From contig NZ_KE387006.1 in the NCBI RefSeq assembly GCF_000429965.1, forward strand, positions 125,142 through 189,141: a stretch of DNA of 64,000 bases, read 5' to 3'. A program made the translations under genes and the position numbers. The first letter of the stretch is position 1. Each line of letters opens with the position of its first letter. The notes below the pieces were generated by a model, which searched no databases, was not told the DNA's origin, and saw only the letters and a list, made by a program, of their open reading frames with translations. This document shows, piece by piece, positions 34,790-45,030 of this stretch. This DNA is from Desulfogranum mediterraneum DSM 13871. Its GTDB lineage: Bacteria > Desulfobacterota > Desulfobulbia > Desulfobulbales > Desulfobulbaceae.

Positions 34790-35854
34790 TCAAAGTTGCC
34801 ACCATGGCTGCTGTTGTCGGCGCACCTCCTGGAACAGCTCCGCCGGCGCCGGAGCTGCGGCCAGGGCGCTTGCCTGGCTGATGCCCAGATAGACCGGAAA
34901 TGCCGGATCCAGGGCAGCTCCATACAGTTCGCTGAGCACCGCAAGACTGCCCTGATGACCGGCCTCCAGGCCGTAGCCTCCTTCCAGGGTGAGCAGCAGC
35001 TTGCCCCCGCAGACCTGCTCGGCCAGTCCCACCAGGGCCCTGGTCATATAGGCCAGCCCGGCAGGGCTGACCCGCATGGCACCCAGAGGATCGCCCAGGG
35101 CGATATCAAAACCAACAGAGACCAAAATCAGTTCCGGTTGAAAACTGCGCGCCACCGGCAGAAAAATATCATTGATCAGGCCGGCATAGGCAGCGTCTCC
35201 CTGCCCTCCGGCCAGGGGCACGTTGATGGTATAGCCCAGGCCCCGACCTTCACCACACTCACCCAAGGCACCGCTCCCCGGATAGTGGGGGTACTGGTGA
35301 AAGGAGCAAAACAGCACCTTGTCGCTCCCATAAAAACTCTTTTGGGTACCGTTGCCATGGTGCAGGTCCCAGTCCAGGACACAGATCCTCTTCAGCCCAC
35401 GCACCTTGATCGCCCAGCGGGCGGCCACGGCCAGAGAGTTAAAGAGGCAGAATCCCATGGAGCGATCCTGTTCCGCATGGTGCCCAGGCGGCCGGACCAG
35501 GGCAAAGCCGTTATCGATCCGCCCCGCCAAGAGACGGTTAATGCCGTCTATCAGGGCCCCGGCAGCCAGCAGGGCCGCCTCGTAGGAGCGGGCCGAGGTC
35601 CGGGTGTCTGCATCCAGGTAGGCAGCCGCTTTTCCGGCGGTTGCCGCTACCTCCTGGATCATCCGGGCCGAGTGGTTGCGGCGGATATCCTCCAGGGAGG
35701 CCGCGGAAAAGTCGGGAAAGAGCAACTTGGCGGTAAGTTCGGGCCGTTCCAGTTCCCGGTAGATCGCCTCGAGCCGCTGGGGGGATTCCGGGTGACCTGC
35801 ACCGGTCTTATGTTCCTGAAACAGTGGATCTCTATAGATCGCGGTTCGTCGCAT
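34790..35854 (-). CDS. Histone-deacetylase-family hydrolase
   Basis: Zinc hydrolase of 354 residues in the HDAC/AcuC/acetylpolyamine amidohydrolase family. Motifs present: N-terminal HPESPQRLEAIYREL, VRPPGHHAEQDRSMGFCLFN with the catalytic His pair, VLDWDLHHGNGTQ with zinc Asp/His, and LILVSVGFDIALGDPLG. Substrates of bacterial members vary (acetyl-lysine proteins, acetylpolyamines). It precedes the HD-GYP gene by 30 bases and may share its transcript. Confidence 0.9.
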   Translation of the reverse strand: MRRTAIYRDPLFQEHKTGAGHPESPQRLEAIYRELERPELTAKLLFPDFSAASLEDIRRNHSARMIQEVAATAGKAAAYLDADTRTSARSYEAALLAAGALIDGINRLLAGRIDNGFALVRPPGHHAEQDRSMGFCLFNSLAVAARWAIKVRGLKRICVLDWDLHHGNGTQKSFYGSDKVLFCSFHQYPHYPGSGALGECGEGRGLGYTINVPLAGGQGDAAYAGLINDIFLPVARSFQPELILVSVGFDIALGDPLGAMRVSPAGLAYMTRALVGLAEQVCGGKLLLTLEGGYGLEAGHQGSLAVLSELYGAALDPAFPVYLGISQASALAAAPAPAELFQEVRRQQQPWWQL

Positions 35855-35859
35855 GGCCG

Positions 35860-36492
35860 TCAGCTCCTTTCGCGTTTCCCGGTCCAGACCCCCTCTTCAC
35901 TTATCACCAGATCCATGGGGATATCATGGACTGCCAGGGGCAGCCGGGAGACCAGTTGCAGTCCAAAGGCCAATCCCAGCCGCCTGGCCTGGGGGGCCTC
36001 CCTGGCTAAAAAGCGGTCATAGAAGCCCCCGCCGTAACCCAACCTTCCTCCCTGGCAGTCAAAGACCAGCCCCGGGACCACCACCAGCTCGATGACTCCG
36101 GGGTCGATGGCCGCCTGTTCAACCAGGGCAGGAACCGGCTCCGGGATCCCCTGAAAACCGGGGACCAGATCCCTTTCAGGGTCCGTTATCCGAACCGGCA
36201 CGATGCGGTGCTGGGCAGCCAGGGTGTAGGGCACGGTGACGATTTTCCCCTGGTTCAGGGCCTGGTCCAGGAGTATCCCGGTCTCGACCTCGCTCCTAAA
36301 ATGGACATAGATACAGATATATTGAGCGGCTTGCCAAGAGGAAAGCGCCAGCAGAGAGCGGCCTATGGCCTCGCTCTTTCTCCTGCGCAGGGCAGGGCTC
36401 AGGCCGTCACGTCGGGCAGTTATCCCCTGGCGCAGCTGTTGCCGCTGCTCTTCAAGGGAAACAGTGCTACTCTGTGGTATTTTTTCTTCCAT
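35860..36492 (-). CDS. 5-formyltetrahydrofolate cyclo-ligase
   Basis: Enzyme of 210 residues that converts 5-formyl-THF to 5,10-methenyl-THF with ATP. N-terminal LEEQRQQLRQGITARRDGLS helix, phosphate-binding RSEVETGILLDQAL region and the strongly conserved GGRLGYGGGFYDRFLA motif near residue 160 are seen. It ends 5 bases before the deacetylase gene, so the two are probably co-transcribed. An often-used gene name for this family is ygfA/fau; I leave the symbol open. Confidence 0.93.
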   Translation of the reverse strand: MEEKIPQSSTVSLEEQRQQLRQGITARRDGLSPALRRRKSEAIGRSLLALSSWQAAQYICIYVHFRSEVETGILLDQALNQGKIVTVPYTLAAQHRIVPVRITDPERDLVPGFQGIPEPVPALVEQAAIDPGVIELVVVPGLVFDCQGGRLGYGGGFYDRFLAREAPQARRLGLAFGLQLVSRLPLAVHDIPMDLVISEEGVWTGKRERS

Positions 36493-36567
36493 GTACCAAA
36501 ATTCAAAAAAAAAGACGATATCCTTATCCAGGATACCGCCTTTTCAAACAAACTGACAAAGAAAAAA

Positions 36568-37839
36568 TTACATCGGCAACAACAACTTGTTACTGTCTTC
36601 GTTCCACGACACAATCAGGTACCAGAGGGTCGCAAACAGGAAGACCATGGCCAGGGTGGTGCCGTAGCCAAAGACATCGGGAAGATAGACATACTTGCCA
36701 AGCCAGCCATTGGCTTCGACATCGAAATTCTTGAACAGGGCCACCATCAGAGAGTTGGACAGGGAGAAGAAGGGTACCACCAGCCACAACTTGATCTGAC
36801 CCTCACCCACACGCCAGAGGGTTCCGGAACCACAACCACCGGCCATCATCGCGCCCACACCGAAGATGAAGCCACCGACCAGGCCGCCCCAGCCAAAGGT
36901 TCCCCGGACATAGTTCATGGGAGCCAGTACGGCCTCACCATCCAGTCGGGCACCGACGCCATACTTGAGCACCGCAGCGCCGACGGCCACGATAACGATG
37001 GAAAGGGCCACAGAGCGGGCCATGGTGGAGTCACCGGTCATGTGGGGCTCACGAAAACCCTGGATCATACACCAGCGACCGCGCTGCATGGCATAACCGA
37101 TGGCCGTGGCAATCAGGACGATCCCGGAAAGCGAGGTGATGTACTCCTCAAAGTCATCCCCTTCATAACCGGCATAGGTACGGGCACCCCAGATGAGGAC
37201 ACCGATTCCGGCGACACCGAAGATCCACTGCACAGGGTAGGGGATGTTGAGGGTGAAGGAACCGCCGCTTCCCCAGGAGACGTGCTCCATCTCTTTATAG
37301 AGCAGCCAGAGACCGAGGAGTGCACCTGGAATCAGGCCCACCCACATGGCAAAACCGTTGGCTGCCAGGTTACCGATGGCGTTATACATACCACCCACGT
37401 TACAGCCGCCGGCCAGGGCAGCACCGATACCCATGAGCACACCGGCAACCATGGCCTTGACATACTCTCTGACCGGGGGAAAACGGAAGGCAAACTGGCC
37501 ACCCAGACAGGCCGAGATAAAGGCCCCACCCACCAGGCCCAGACCTATCACCGAGCCGGAGTTGAACCAGATGGATTTCTTCAACAGGAAGTCACCATCT
37601 TCATCGATAAAGCCGGTTAACTGGGCCAGGTGATCGCCGCTGAAAGCCCCCACTCCGTAAAGCATCCAGTCACCCCAGTTACGGATGGCACCAACCGCAC
37701 CCCAGGGACGCCACCAGGCCATGATCAGGATACTGAGCAGGGCCACCACGATACCGGTGGTTGTGGCACTCCACTCATCCTGGCATAACACCTTGTACAG
37801 CCTTTTTACCTTCTCCCAAAACAACTTAACATCTTCCAT
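36568..37839 (-). CDS. YeeE/YedE-family transporter (sulfur or selenium compound)
   Basis: Polytopic membrane protein of 423 residues with roughly 10 hydrophobic segments. The three family cysteine motifs occur: AGGCNVGGMYNAIGN, RGRWCMIQGFRE and AGGCGSGTLWRVGEG. In the structurally known TsuA such cysteines relay thiosulfate; another branch of the family is associated with selenium metabolism, and I cannot separate them by eye. It is divergent from the TusA/DsrE genes, with which it forms the usual functional unit of uptake and persulfide relay. Confidence 0.88.
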   Translation of the reverse strand: MEDVKLFWEKVKRLYKVLCQDEWSATTTGIVVALLSILIMAWWRPWGAVGAIRNWGDWMLYGVGAFSGDHLAQLTGFIDEDGDFLLKKSIWFNSGSVIGLGLVGGAFISACLGGQFAFRFPPVREYVKAMVAGVLMGIGAALAGGCNVGGMYNAIGNLAANGFAMWVGLIPGALLGLWLLYKEMEHVSWGSGGSFTLNIPYPVQWIFGVAGIGVLIWGARTYAGYEGDDFEEYITSLSGIVLIATAIGYAMQRGRWCMIQGFREPHMTGDSTMARSVALSIVIVAVGAAVLKYGVGARLDGEAVLAPMNYVRGTFGWGGLVGGFIFGVGAMMAGGCGSGTLWRVGEGQIKLWLVVPFFSLSNSLMVALFKNFDVEANGWLGKYVYLPDVFGYGTTLAMVFLFATLWYLIVSWNEDSNKLLLPM

Positions 37840-38003
37840 GCACTGCCTCCTTAGACCTATTAAAAAATAGCAACTATACCCAAAAGCTCCAAAAAATGGT
37901 TAAGATACATGCAGGCTTTCAATTTGTCAATAACCTCAATGAAACAGACCATTATAGCCCAACATTGAGCACTCATTCATCACAAATAAGCCCCTGTCTG
38001 CAC

Positions 38004-38065
38004 CTGAATAGTTATTCAGTTTCTTTTTGATTCGCCTTGACAAATATACCTTTCTTCTTTACCTT
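38004..38065 (+). promoter_or_regulatory. Palindromic operator and -35 element before the tusA-dsrE operon
   Basis: A perfect 7-bp dyad CTGAATA-GT-TATTCAG (38004-38019) lies 18 bases before a consensus TTGACA (38037-38042). The -10 at 38060-38065 (TACCTT) is weak. The dyad is placed where a repressor or activator could act on both the rightward tusA operon and the leftward transporter gene. The protein that binds is unknown. Confidence 0.5.
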
Positions 38066-38126
38066 TAACTGTCTTTATCCATGTTTAAAATAAGACGTAC
38101 TATTGTTCTTTTATCAGGAGGAAAAA

Positions 38127-38384
38127 ATGAGTGATGTAAAAGTTGCACCTGAAGGACTGGAAGTAGCCGCCGTTCTCGACGCAAAAGGCCTGAGCTGTCC
38201 TATGCCGCTGCTGCGCACCAAGAAAGAGATGGGTAAAATCAATGGTGGAGAGATTCTCCACGTTATGGGTACCGATCCTGGTTCCAGAAACGATATCCCC
38301 GGCTGGTGTGATCGTGCAGGTCATGAGTACCTCGGCGAGAAAGAAGAGAGTGGATACATTAGCTTTTTCATCAAAAAGGGATAA
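38127..38384 (+). CDS. tusA: TusA-family sulfurtransferase
   Basis: Sulfur carrier of 85 residues. The persulfide-bearing cysteine is in DAKGLSCPMPLLRTKKEM, the family CPxP motif, followed by a typical DPGSRNDIPGWCDRAGHE helix region with a second cysteine. ATG 38127 has CAGGAGG upstream; an in-frame ATG at 38103 is too early. First gene of a four-gene cluster with two DsrE-like proteins and a DsrH-like protein. Probably accepts sulfur imported or released near the YeeE/YedE transporter and passes it on. Confidence 0.93.
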   Translation: MSDVKVAPEGLEVAAVLDAKGLSCPMPLLRTKKEMGKINGGEILHVMGTDPGSRNDIPGWCDRAGHEYLGEKEESGYISFFIKKG

Positions 38385-38427
38385 GCATTTTTACTCAACA
38401 ACATCCTTTTAACGGAGGCAAAAGCTA

Positions 38428-38760
38428 ATGGCTGCTGATCCTAATAAATTTGGTATTTTTGTTACCTCCAACCAGAATATGCGCCATATTCTGGGAATTA
38501 CCCGTGCTGCGGTTCGTGCCGGTAAGGAAGTAATGGTTTTTCTGACCTTCAAATCCGTGCACCTCACCAAGAGCCCTGAGTTCTATGAACTGTCCCAGCT
38601 CTGCAAGGTGGAAAACCTTGCCATCTGTGCCGACAGTTATATCTGCGAAGGTTTTGATAATATCGAAGATGTTCCCCGCGGTCTGACCGACAAGCAGATG
38701 CGTACCCAGGCTTTTCACGGCGCTATTCTTGAGCAATGTGAAAAGTATATCGTAATGTAA
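38428..38760 (+). CDS. DsrE-family protein
   Basis: Small protein of 110 residues with the DsrE alpha/beta layout: KFGIFVTSNQNMRHILGIT at the N-terminus, VMVFLTFKSVHL as central strand, then LCKVENLAICADSYICEGF with cysteines and GAILEQCEKYIVM at the end. DsrE-like proteins form oligomers that shuttle persulfide sulfur between TusA and an acceptor. It follows tusA by 43 bases with an AACGGAGG ribosome site and is followed after 12 bases by a further member. Confidence 0.85.
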   Translation: MAADPNKFGIFVTSNQNMRHILGITRAAVRAGKEVMVFLTFKSVHLTKSPEFYELSQLCKVENLAICADSYICEGFDNIEDVPRGLTDKQMRTQAFHGAILEQCEKYIVM

Positions 38761-38772
38761 GGAGATACGGAT

Positions 38773-39120
38773 ATGGAATCATTAAAAGTATACATCCTGA
38801 TAGCCAACCGTGTTTATAACGACGGTATACGTTCGGGCTTGGGTCTTGCTGTGGAAAACCACTATGCGTACCCTGTCATCTTCAACGGTGAATTCCCCAG
38901 AATGAGCGACTACATGGCAGAGAACATCGCCTGGATCGCCGACATGGAAGGCGAGGTCTTCAGCTGTGGAGCCGATGCTCCCACTGATCTGCCTGAAGGG
39001 ACCGAAATGACAAATGTTTCATTGGAAGAACTCGGTGAAAAGTTGCGGGATGCAGATTTTATCATTCCTTACGGTCTTCCGAAACAATCACACGAACCGC
39101 CCGCAGCCTGTGGTGCTTGA
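38773..39120 (+). CDS. DsrE/DsrF-like protein
   Basis: Protein of 115 residues. The start LKVYILIANRVYNDGIRSGLGLA and the late LEELGEKLRDADFIIPYG fit a DsrE/F-type fold. The cysteines are VFSCGADAP and the C-terminal AACGA, the latter a possible persulfide site. It is probably a partner subunit for the preceding DsrE-like protein, analogous to TusC/DsrF in a DsrEFH complex (inference from order and size). The stop TGA overlaps the ribosome site region of the next gene. Confidence 0.72.
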   Translation: MESLKVYILIANRVYNDGIRSGLGLAVENHYAYPVIFNGEFPRMSDYMAENIAWIADMEGEVFSCGADAPTDLPEGTEMTNVSLEELGEKLRDADFIIPYGLPKQSHEPPAACGA

Positions 39121-39132
39121 GGAGATACGACC

Positions 39133-39321
39133 ATGAGTGATGAAAAAATGAAAATCCTGCAGGTATACCGTTCTGAGCCTACCAGCGATGTAAACACCCT
39201 GGTTGAGATCCTTAACCGTGATCGTGATGCTGATGAGTTCAAGCTCTATCTCGACCAGCCCAACTACGATGTTCTGATCCAGAAGATCTATGCGGCCGAT
39301 AAGACCGTCTGTTGGTGGTAA
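39133..39321 (+). CDS. Small DsrH/TusB-like protein
   Basis: Protein of 62 residues, shorter than classical DsrH/TusB (about 95). It begins MKILQVYRSEPTSDVNTLVEIL after a short lead and ends VLIQKIYAADKTVCWW, with a cysteine three residues from the end as in DsrH-type proteins where a near-C-terminal Cys and Trp occur. Gene order tusA, dsrE-like, dsrF-like, this gene parallels the TusBCD/DsrEFH set. Assignment rests on context and C-terminus. Confidence 0.6.
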   Translation: MSDEKMKILQVYRSEPTSDVNTLVEILNRDRDADEFKLYLDQPNYDVLIQKIYAADKTVCWW

Positions 39322-39380
39322 ACTTTCCTACCTTAGGTACCTCAGTACCTAAAGTAGCTAAAGTAGCCCAACGTAGCGCC

Positions 39381-39417
39381 AAGCCTGCCTTAAGCAATTA
39401 AGGCAGGCTTTTTTTTT
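39381..39417 (+). terminator. Rho-independent terminator of the tusA-dsrE operon
   Basis: Perfect 13-bp stem (39381-39393 and 39398-39410, AAGCCTGCCTTAA / TTAAGGCAGGCTT) with a GCAA loop, immediately followed by a T run to 39417. A smaller hairpin TTAGGTAC-CTCA-GTACCTAA lies just upstream at 39333-39352. On the other strand it can also end the convergent serine hydrolase gene. Confidence 0.92.
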
Positions 39418-39443
39418 ACTTCCTCTCTTCACTTCCTCTCTTC
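39418..39443. repeat. 13-bp tandem direct repeat
   Basis: Two exact, adjacent copies of ACTTCCTCTCTTC (39418-39430, 39431-39443) between the terminator T run and the stop region of the serine hydrolase gene. Probably a local slippage duplication; the second copy touches the gene's 3' end by two bases. Confidence 0.7.
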
Positions 39444-40584
39444 ACCCCGCCTTGCCCAAACACTCCATGATCCTGTCGTGGAGCAGCGGCCTGAAGCTAC
39501 GGATCCCGATATTCTCTCTGCAGGGATGGATCCGATTGCTCAACAGCACCACGATGACCTCCTTTTCCGGATCCATCCAGAAAGATGTTCCCGAAAAACC
39601 CAGATGACCGGCACTGGAAGGCGAAAACCAGCGGCCACTGCTTGATTGCCCCGGCGTAGGGGTATCAAAGCCATGGTACCAGCTCAGGAGCGCCCTGGGC
39701 CGGGTAAAGAGCTTCCTGAAGAGTGGACCTCCCAGGGCCTCCAGGGAGAGTCGTCCCTGCCACTGCTCAAACATCTGCTCACAGAGAGCCGTCACCGCCT
39801 CCAGATCCCCAAACAGGCCGGCATGACCGGCCACCCCGCCCAGCAGCCAGCAGTGTTCATCATGCACTTCACCCTGGAGGATTCTCCCCCGCCAGGGACA
39901 GGCCTCGGTGGCTGCTATGGCGCTATCCTGCAGGCCCTCTGCGGCAGAACTGCCGCCCAACCCCAGGGGACGAAAGCAGAGCCCCTGTTCCAGGCCCAGT
40001 GGACGGCTAACCAGCTCCTCAAAAAAACGATCCAGGCGCATAGCGCTGCGCTCTGCAACGATCTCGCCCAAGAGGATATACCCCAGGTCACTGTATATGT
40101 TCCGTGTTCCCGGGGCAGCCAGCAGACCCTGTTCCAGGATACGGGCCAACAAACTCCGGCCCTGCTCCCGCTCGTAGACCGGCTGGTAATCCCGATAAAA
40201 GGGGTGATAGGCCGGCAGGCCGCTGCTGTGGGAGAGCAGGTGGTGGATCTGGATATCCTCCCATCCCCGGCCCTTGGCCACCGGCAGGCAGCGCTGCAGG
40301 GGGGTCTGCCAATCCAGTCTTTCCCGGGCAATGAGTTGAAGAATACTCACCACCGTAGAGAAGGGTTTGGAGAGCGAGGCCAGGTCAAAGAGGGTACGGC
40401 TGGATATCCGGGGGGATCCTGCTTCGCATCTGGTTGTTCCGGCGGTAAAAAAGAACCTCTGCCAGCTTCCGCCGCTTTTCCGGCTGATACCGACGGCGCA
40501 GCCGGGAAAGACTCCCTGGACCACGCCCTCTCTGCAAAGAGATTCCACCATCTTTTCTAGCTGTTTTTCCTTGTTTTCAGCCAT
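39442..40584 (-). CDS. Serine hydrolase (class C beta-lactamase/penicillin-binding-like)
   Basis: Hydrolase of 380 residues. The S-x-x-K nucleophile motif is in DLASLSKPFST (about residue 70). The second motif is YSDLGYILLGEIV (Y-S-D where Y-x-N is common) and the C-terminal HLGFSGTSFWMDP replaces K-T-G with an HxG-type motif. These are typical of the class C-like hydrolases (esterases, D-aminopeptidases). No clear signal peptide: the N-terminus is charged, so a cytoplasmic role is likely. The substrate is unknown. Confidence 0.85.
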   Translation of the reverse strand: MAENKEKQLEKMVESLCREGVVQGVFPGCAVGISRKSGGSWQRFFFTAGTTRCEAGSPRISSRTLFDLASLSKPFSTVVSILQLIARERLDWQTPLQRCLPVAKGRGWEDIQIHHLLSHSSGLPAYHPFYRDYQPVYEREQGRSLLARILEQGLLAAPGTRNIYSDLGYILLGEIVAERSAMRLDRFFEELVSRPLGLEQGLCFRPLGLGGSSAAEGLQDSAIAATEACPWRGRILQGEVHDEHCWLLGGVAGHAGLFGDLEAVTALCEQMFEQWQGRLSLEALGGPLFRKLFTRPRALLSWYHGFDTPTPGQSSSGRWFSPSSAGHLGFSGTSFWMDPEKEVIVVLLSNRIHPCRENIGIRSFRPLLHDRIMECLGKAG

Positions 40585-40863
40585 GGTTAAAATGCATTAT
40601 TTATTTGAAATTTCAGTTTTTTTAGGGTATTTTCAGGGCCTGTGTTAGTTATTTCTTTATAATCATGTTGATAGGCGGTGGAGAGGATTGTGGATAACTT
40701 GTGGATAACTTTATCTGAGCATGTTTCAAGACCATATCCAGGCACAATCGACAAGATATGAACTATAAAAAAACAAAAAAAATCGGACGATTATTGTCTT
40801 TACCCACAAACCAACACCCCTAATAACAACCATAAATTTTTAGATATACAAGGATTAATAATT
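40585..40863. other. AT-rich region with DnaA boxes upstream of dnaN (possible origin or DnaA-controlled promoter)
   Basis: Contains two perfect DnaA boxes in direct orientation (TGTGGATAA at 40689-40697 and 40700-40708) spaced by 11 bases, and a one-mismatch box TTACCCACA at 40800-40808. AT-rich stretches at 40600-40680 and 40755-40800 include long A runs, as in duplex-unwinding elements. dnaN follows directly and gyrB/gyrA are close, which is a typical origin neighbourhood although dnaA itself is not in the window. It could instead be only the promoter of dnaN. Confidence 0.5.
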
Positions 40864-41994
40864 ATGGCCTTCCAGTTTAACATAGGCAGAGAAGATTTAC
40901 TCAAAGCGATCAGTACCCAACAAAACATCACCAGCAAGAAGGGAACCCTGGCTATTTTATCAAATGTTTTATTGGAAGTAGGTCATGATCAGGTTATCTT
41001 CACAGGCACAGATCTGGAAATAGGCCTCAAACAGATGGTCCCTGCCGAGGTCATCACCCCAGGCTCCCTCACCTTACCCTCCAAAAAACTCTTTGAGGTG
41101 GCCAGGGAATCGGGCTCCTCTGTCATCTCCTTCAAAGAAGAAGAAAAAAATTGGGTGGAAATCACTGCCGGTCCCAGCGTATATCGCCTGGCCGGCATGA
41201 TGGTGGATGAATTTCCCCAGTTTCCCGAGTATGATGAAGAGGCCATGGTCCCGATGGAGAGTGAGATCATCTCCGGTCTGGTGGACAAGACCATCTTCTC
41301 CATTGCCCAGGATAAGGAAAACATGTTCAGCCTCACGGCGGCCCTGTTGGAGAAGGTCAAGGAAGAGGACAAGCTCTTCTTGAAGATGATATCCTCGGAC
41401 GGCCATCGCTTGACCATCATGAGCAGGGAGGTAGATGAAAAACTGGATAAGCTGGAGCTCAACCCGGTGACCCTGATCCCGAGAAGGGGCGTTCAGGAGA
41501 TCCGTAAGTTCTGTGATAACACCGATGGCTTTGAGCTGGGGATCGAGAAGGAGCAGGCCGTCCTCAAAAGCACGGACTCCCTGTTGATCATTCGAATCAT
41601 GGAGGGGGAGTTTCCCGACTATCAGGCCATCCTCGATTCCCTGGCCAAGGATAATATCATCTCCATCGATCGGATTCGATTTCTGGAGAGTCTCAAGCGG
41701 ATCAACCTCTTTACCGAGGACCTCTTCCATGCCATCAAGATGGAGATCAGCGGGGACAACATGGTGCTGACCTCTCAGAATGCCGATTATGGCTCGGCCA
41801 AGGACGAATTCAGCGTGGAGTACAGCGGCGCAGACCTCTCCCTAGGGTTCAACTGCCGCTACTTCATGGATACCCTCCAGGTGGTGGAAGGGGAGACTGT
41901 CCAGGCCAGTATCAGCTCCGATGAGAGCCCCTGCCTGATCACCTCGGAGGATGATCCCGGCTTCCTGAGCGTGATCATGCCCATGAAACTCTAG
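40864..41994 (+). CDS. dnaN: DNA polymerase III beta subunit (sliding clamp)
   Basis: Clamp protein of 376 residues, full length. N-terminal FNIGREDLLKAISTQQNITSKK and VLLEVGHDQVIFTGTDLEIG, middle MISSDGHRLTIMSREV, and C-terminal FNCRYFMDTLQ and ending in VIMPMKL are the family landmarks of three clamp domains. It encircles DNA and tethers polymerase III. Preceded by putative DnaA boxes, followed after 10 bases by a short asparaginase gene. Confidence 0.97.
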   Translation: MAFQFNIGREDLLKAISTQQNITSKKGTLAILSNVLLEVGHDQVIFTGTDLEIGLKQMVPAEVITPGSLTLPSKKLFEVARESGSSVISFKEEEKNWVEITAGPSVYRLAGMMVDEFPQFPEYDEEAMVPMESEIISGLVDKTIFSIAQDKENMFSLTAALLEKVKEEDKLFLKMISSDGHRLTIMSREVDEKLDKLELNPVTLIPRRGVQEIRKFCDNTDGFELGIEKEQAVLKSTDSLLIIRIMEGEFPDYQAILDSLAKDNIISIDRIRFLESLKRINLFTEDLFHAIKMEISGDNMVLTSQNADYGSAKDEFSVEYSGADLSLGFNCRYFMDTLQVVEGETVQASISSDESPCLITSEDDPGFLSVIMPMKL

Positions 41995-42004
41995 ACAAAA
42001 AGAA

Positions 42005-42484
42005 ATGGATCTAAAAATTCTCACCACCGGCGGGACCATAGACAAGATTTACTTTGACGCCAAAAGTGAGTTTCAGGTCGGTGATCCCCATATCCACGAG
42101 GTCCTGGCCGAGGCCAATGTCAGCTTCAGCTATCAGGTGGAATCCCTGATGCGCAAGGACAGCCTGGATATGGACGAGGCTGACCGGCAGCTGATTGTGG
42201 CGCACCTCCTTCAGGAGGTGTGCCCACGCATCCTGATCACCCATGGCACCGATACCATGGTGGAGACCGCCAGGGCCCTGGTCCCGGTGAAAGACAAGAC
42301 CATCGTCCTGACCGGTTCCATGCAGCCGGGAAAGCTGCGCCAGAGTGATGCGGTCTTTAATATCGGCTATGCCCTGGCAGCAACTCAGATTCTCCCCCCA
42401 GGGGTTTACATCGCCATGAACGGTCGGATTTTTGATCCCCTGATCACTTCAAAAAACGTGAAAGCAAACAGGTTTGAAACCTGA
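42005..42484 (+). CDS. Short asparaginase-domain protein (N-terminal domain only)
   Basis: Protein of 159 residues matching only the N-terminal domain of L-asparaginases: ILTTGGTIDKIYFD with the catalytic Thr motif, then LITHGTDTMVETARAL with the second Thr and Asp, and IVLTGSMQPGKLRQSDA. Normal asparaginases have about 330 residues and a C-terminal domain, missing here; there is no frame continuation into gyrB. Stand-alone versions of this size exist in other proteobacteria, so it is probably intact. Reaction not certain. Lies 10 bases after dnaN and 79 before gyrB. Confidence 0.78.
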   Translation: MDLKILTTGGTIDKIYFDAKSEFQVGDPHIHEVLAEANVSFSYQVESLMRKDSLDMDEADRQLIVAHLLQEVCPRILITHGTDTMVETARALVPVKDKTIVLTGSMQPGKLRQSDAVFNIGYALAATQILPPGVYIAMNGRIFDPLITSKNVKANRFET

Positions 42485-42554
42485 GGCCCTGCAGACAGAA
42501 ATCCTGCTGACCATTCAAAGGCAGTTTTTTCCTCAATTTTTTCAATCTATGTAA

Positions 42555-44975
<2,421 letters not shown>

Positions 44976-45030
44976 CCGCTGAGCAGACGAGATAGCCAAG
45001 TTTTAGGTAAGATTTAATCAGGAAAACGTA

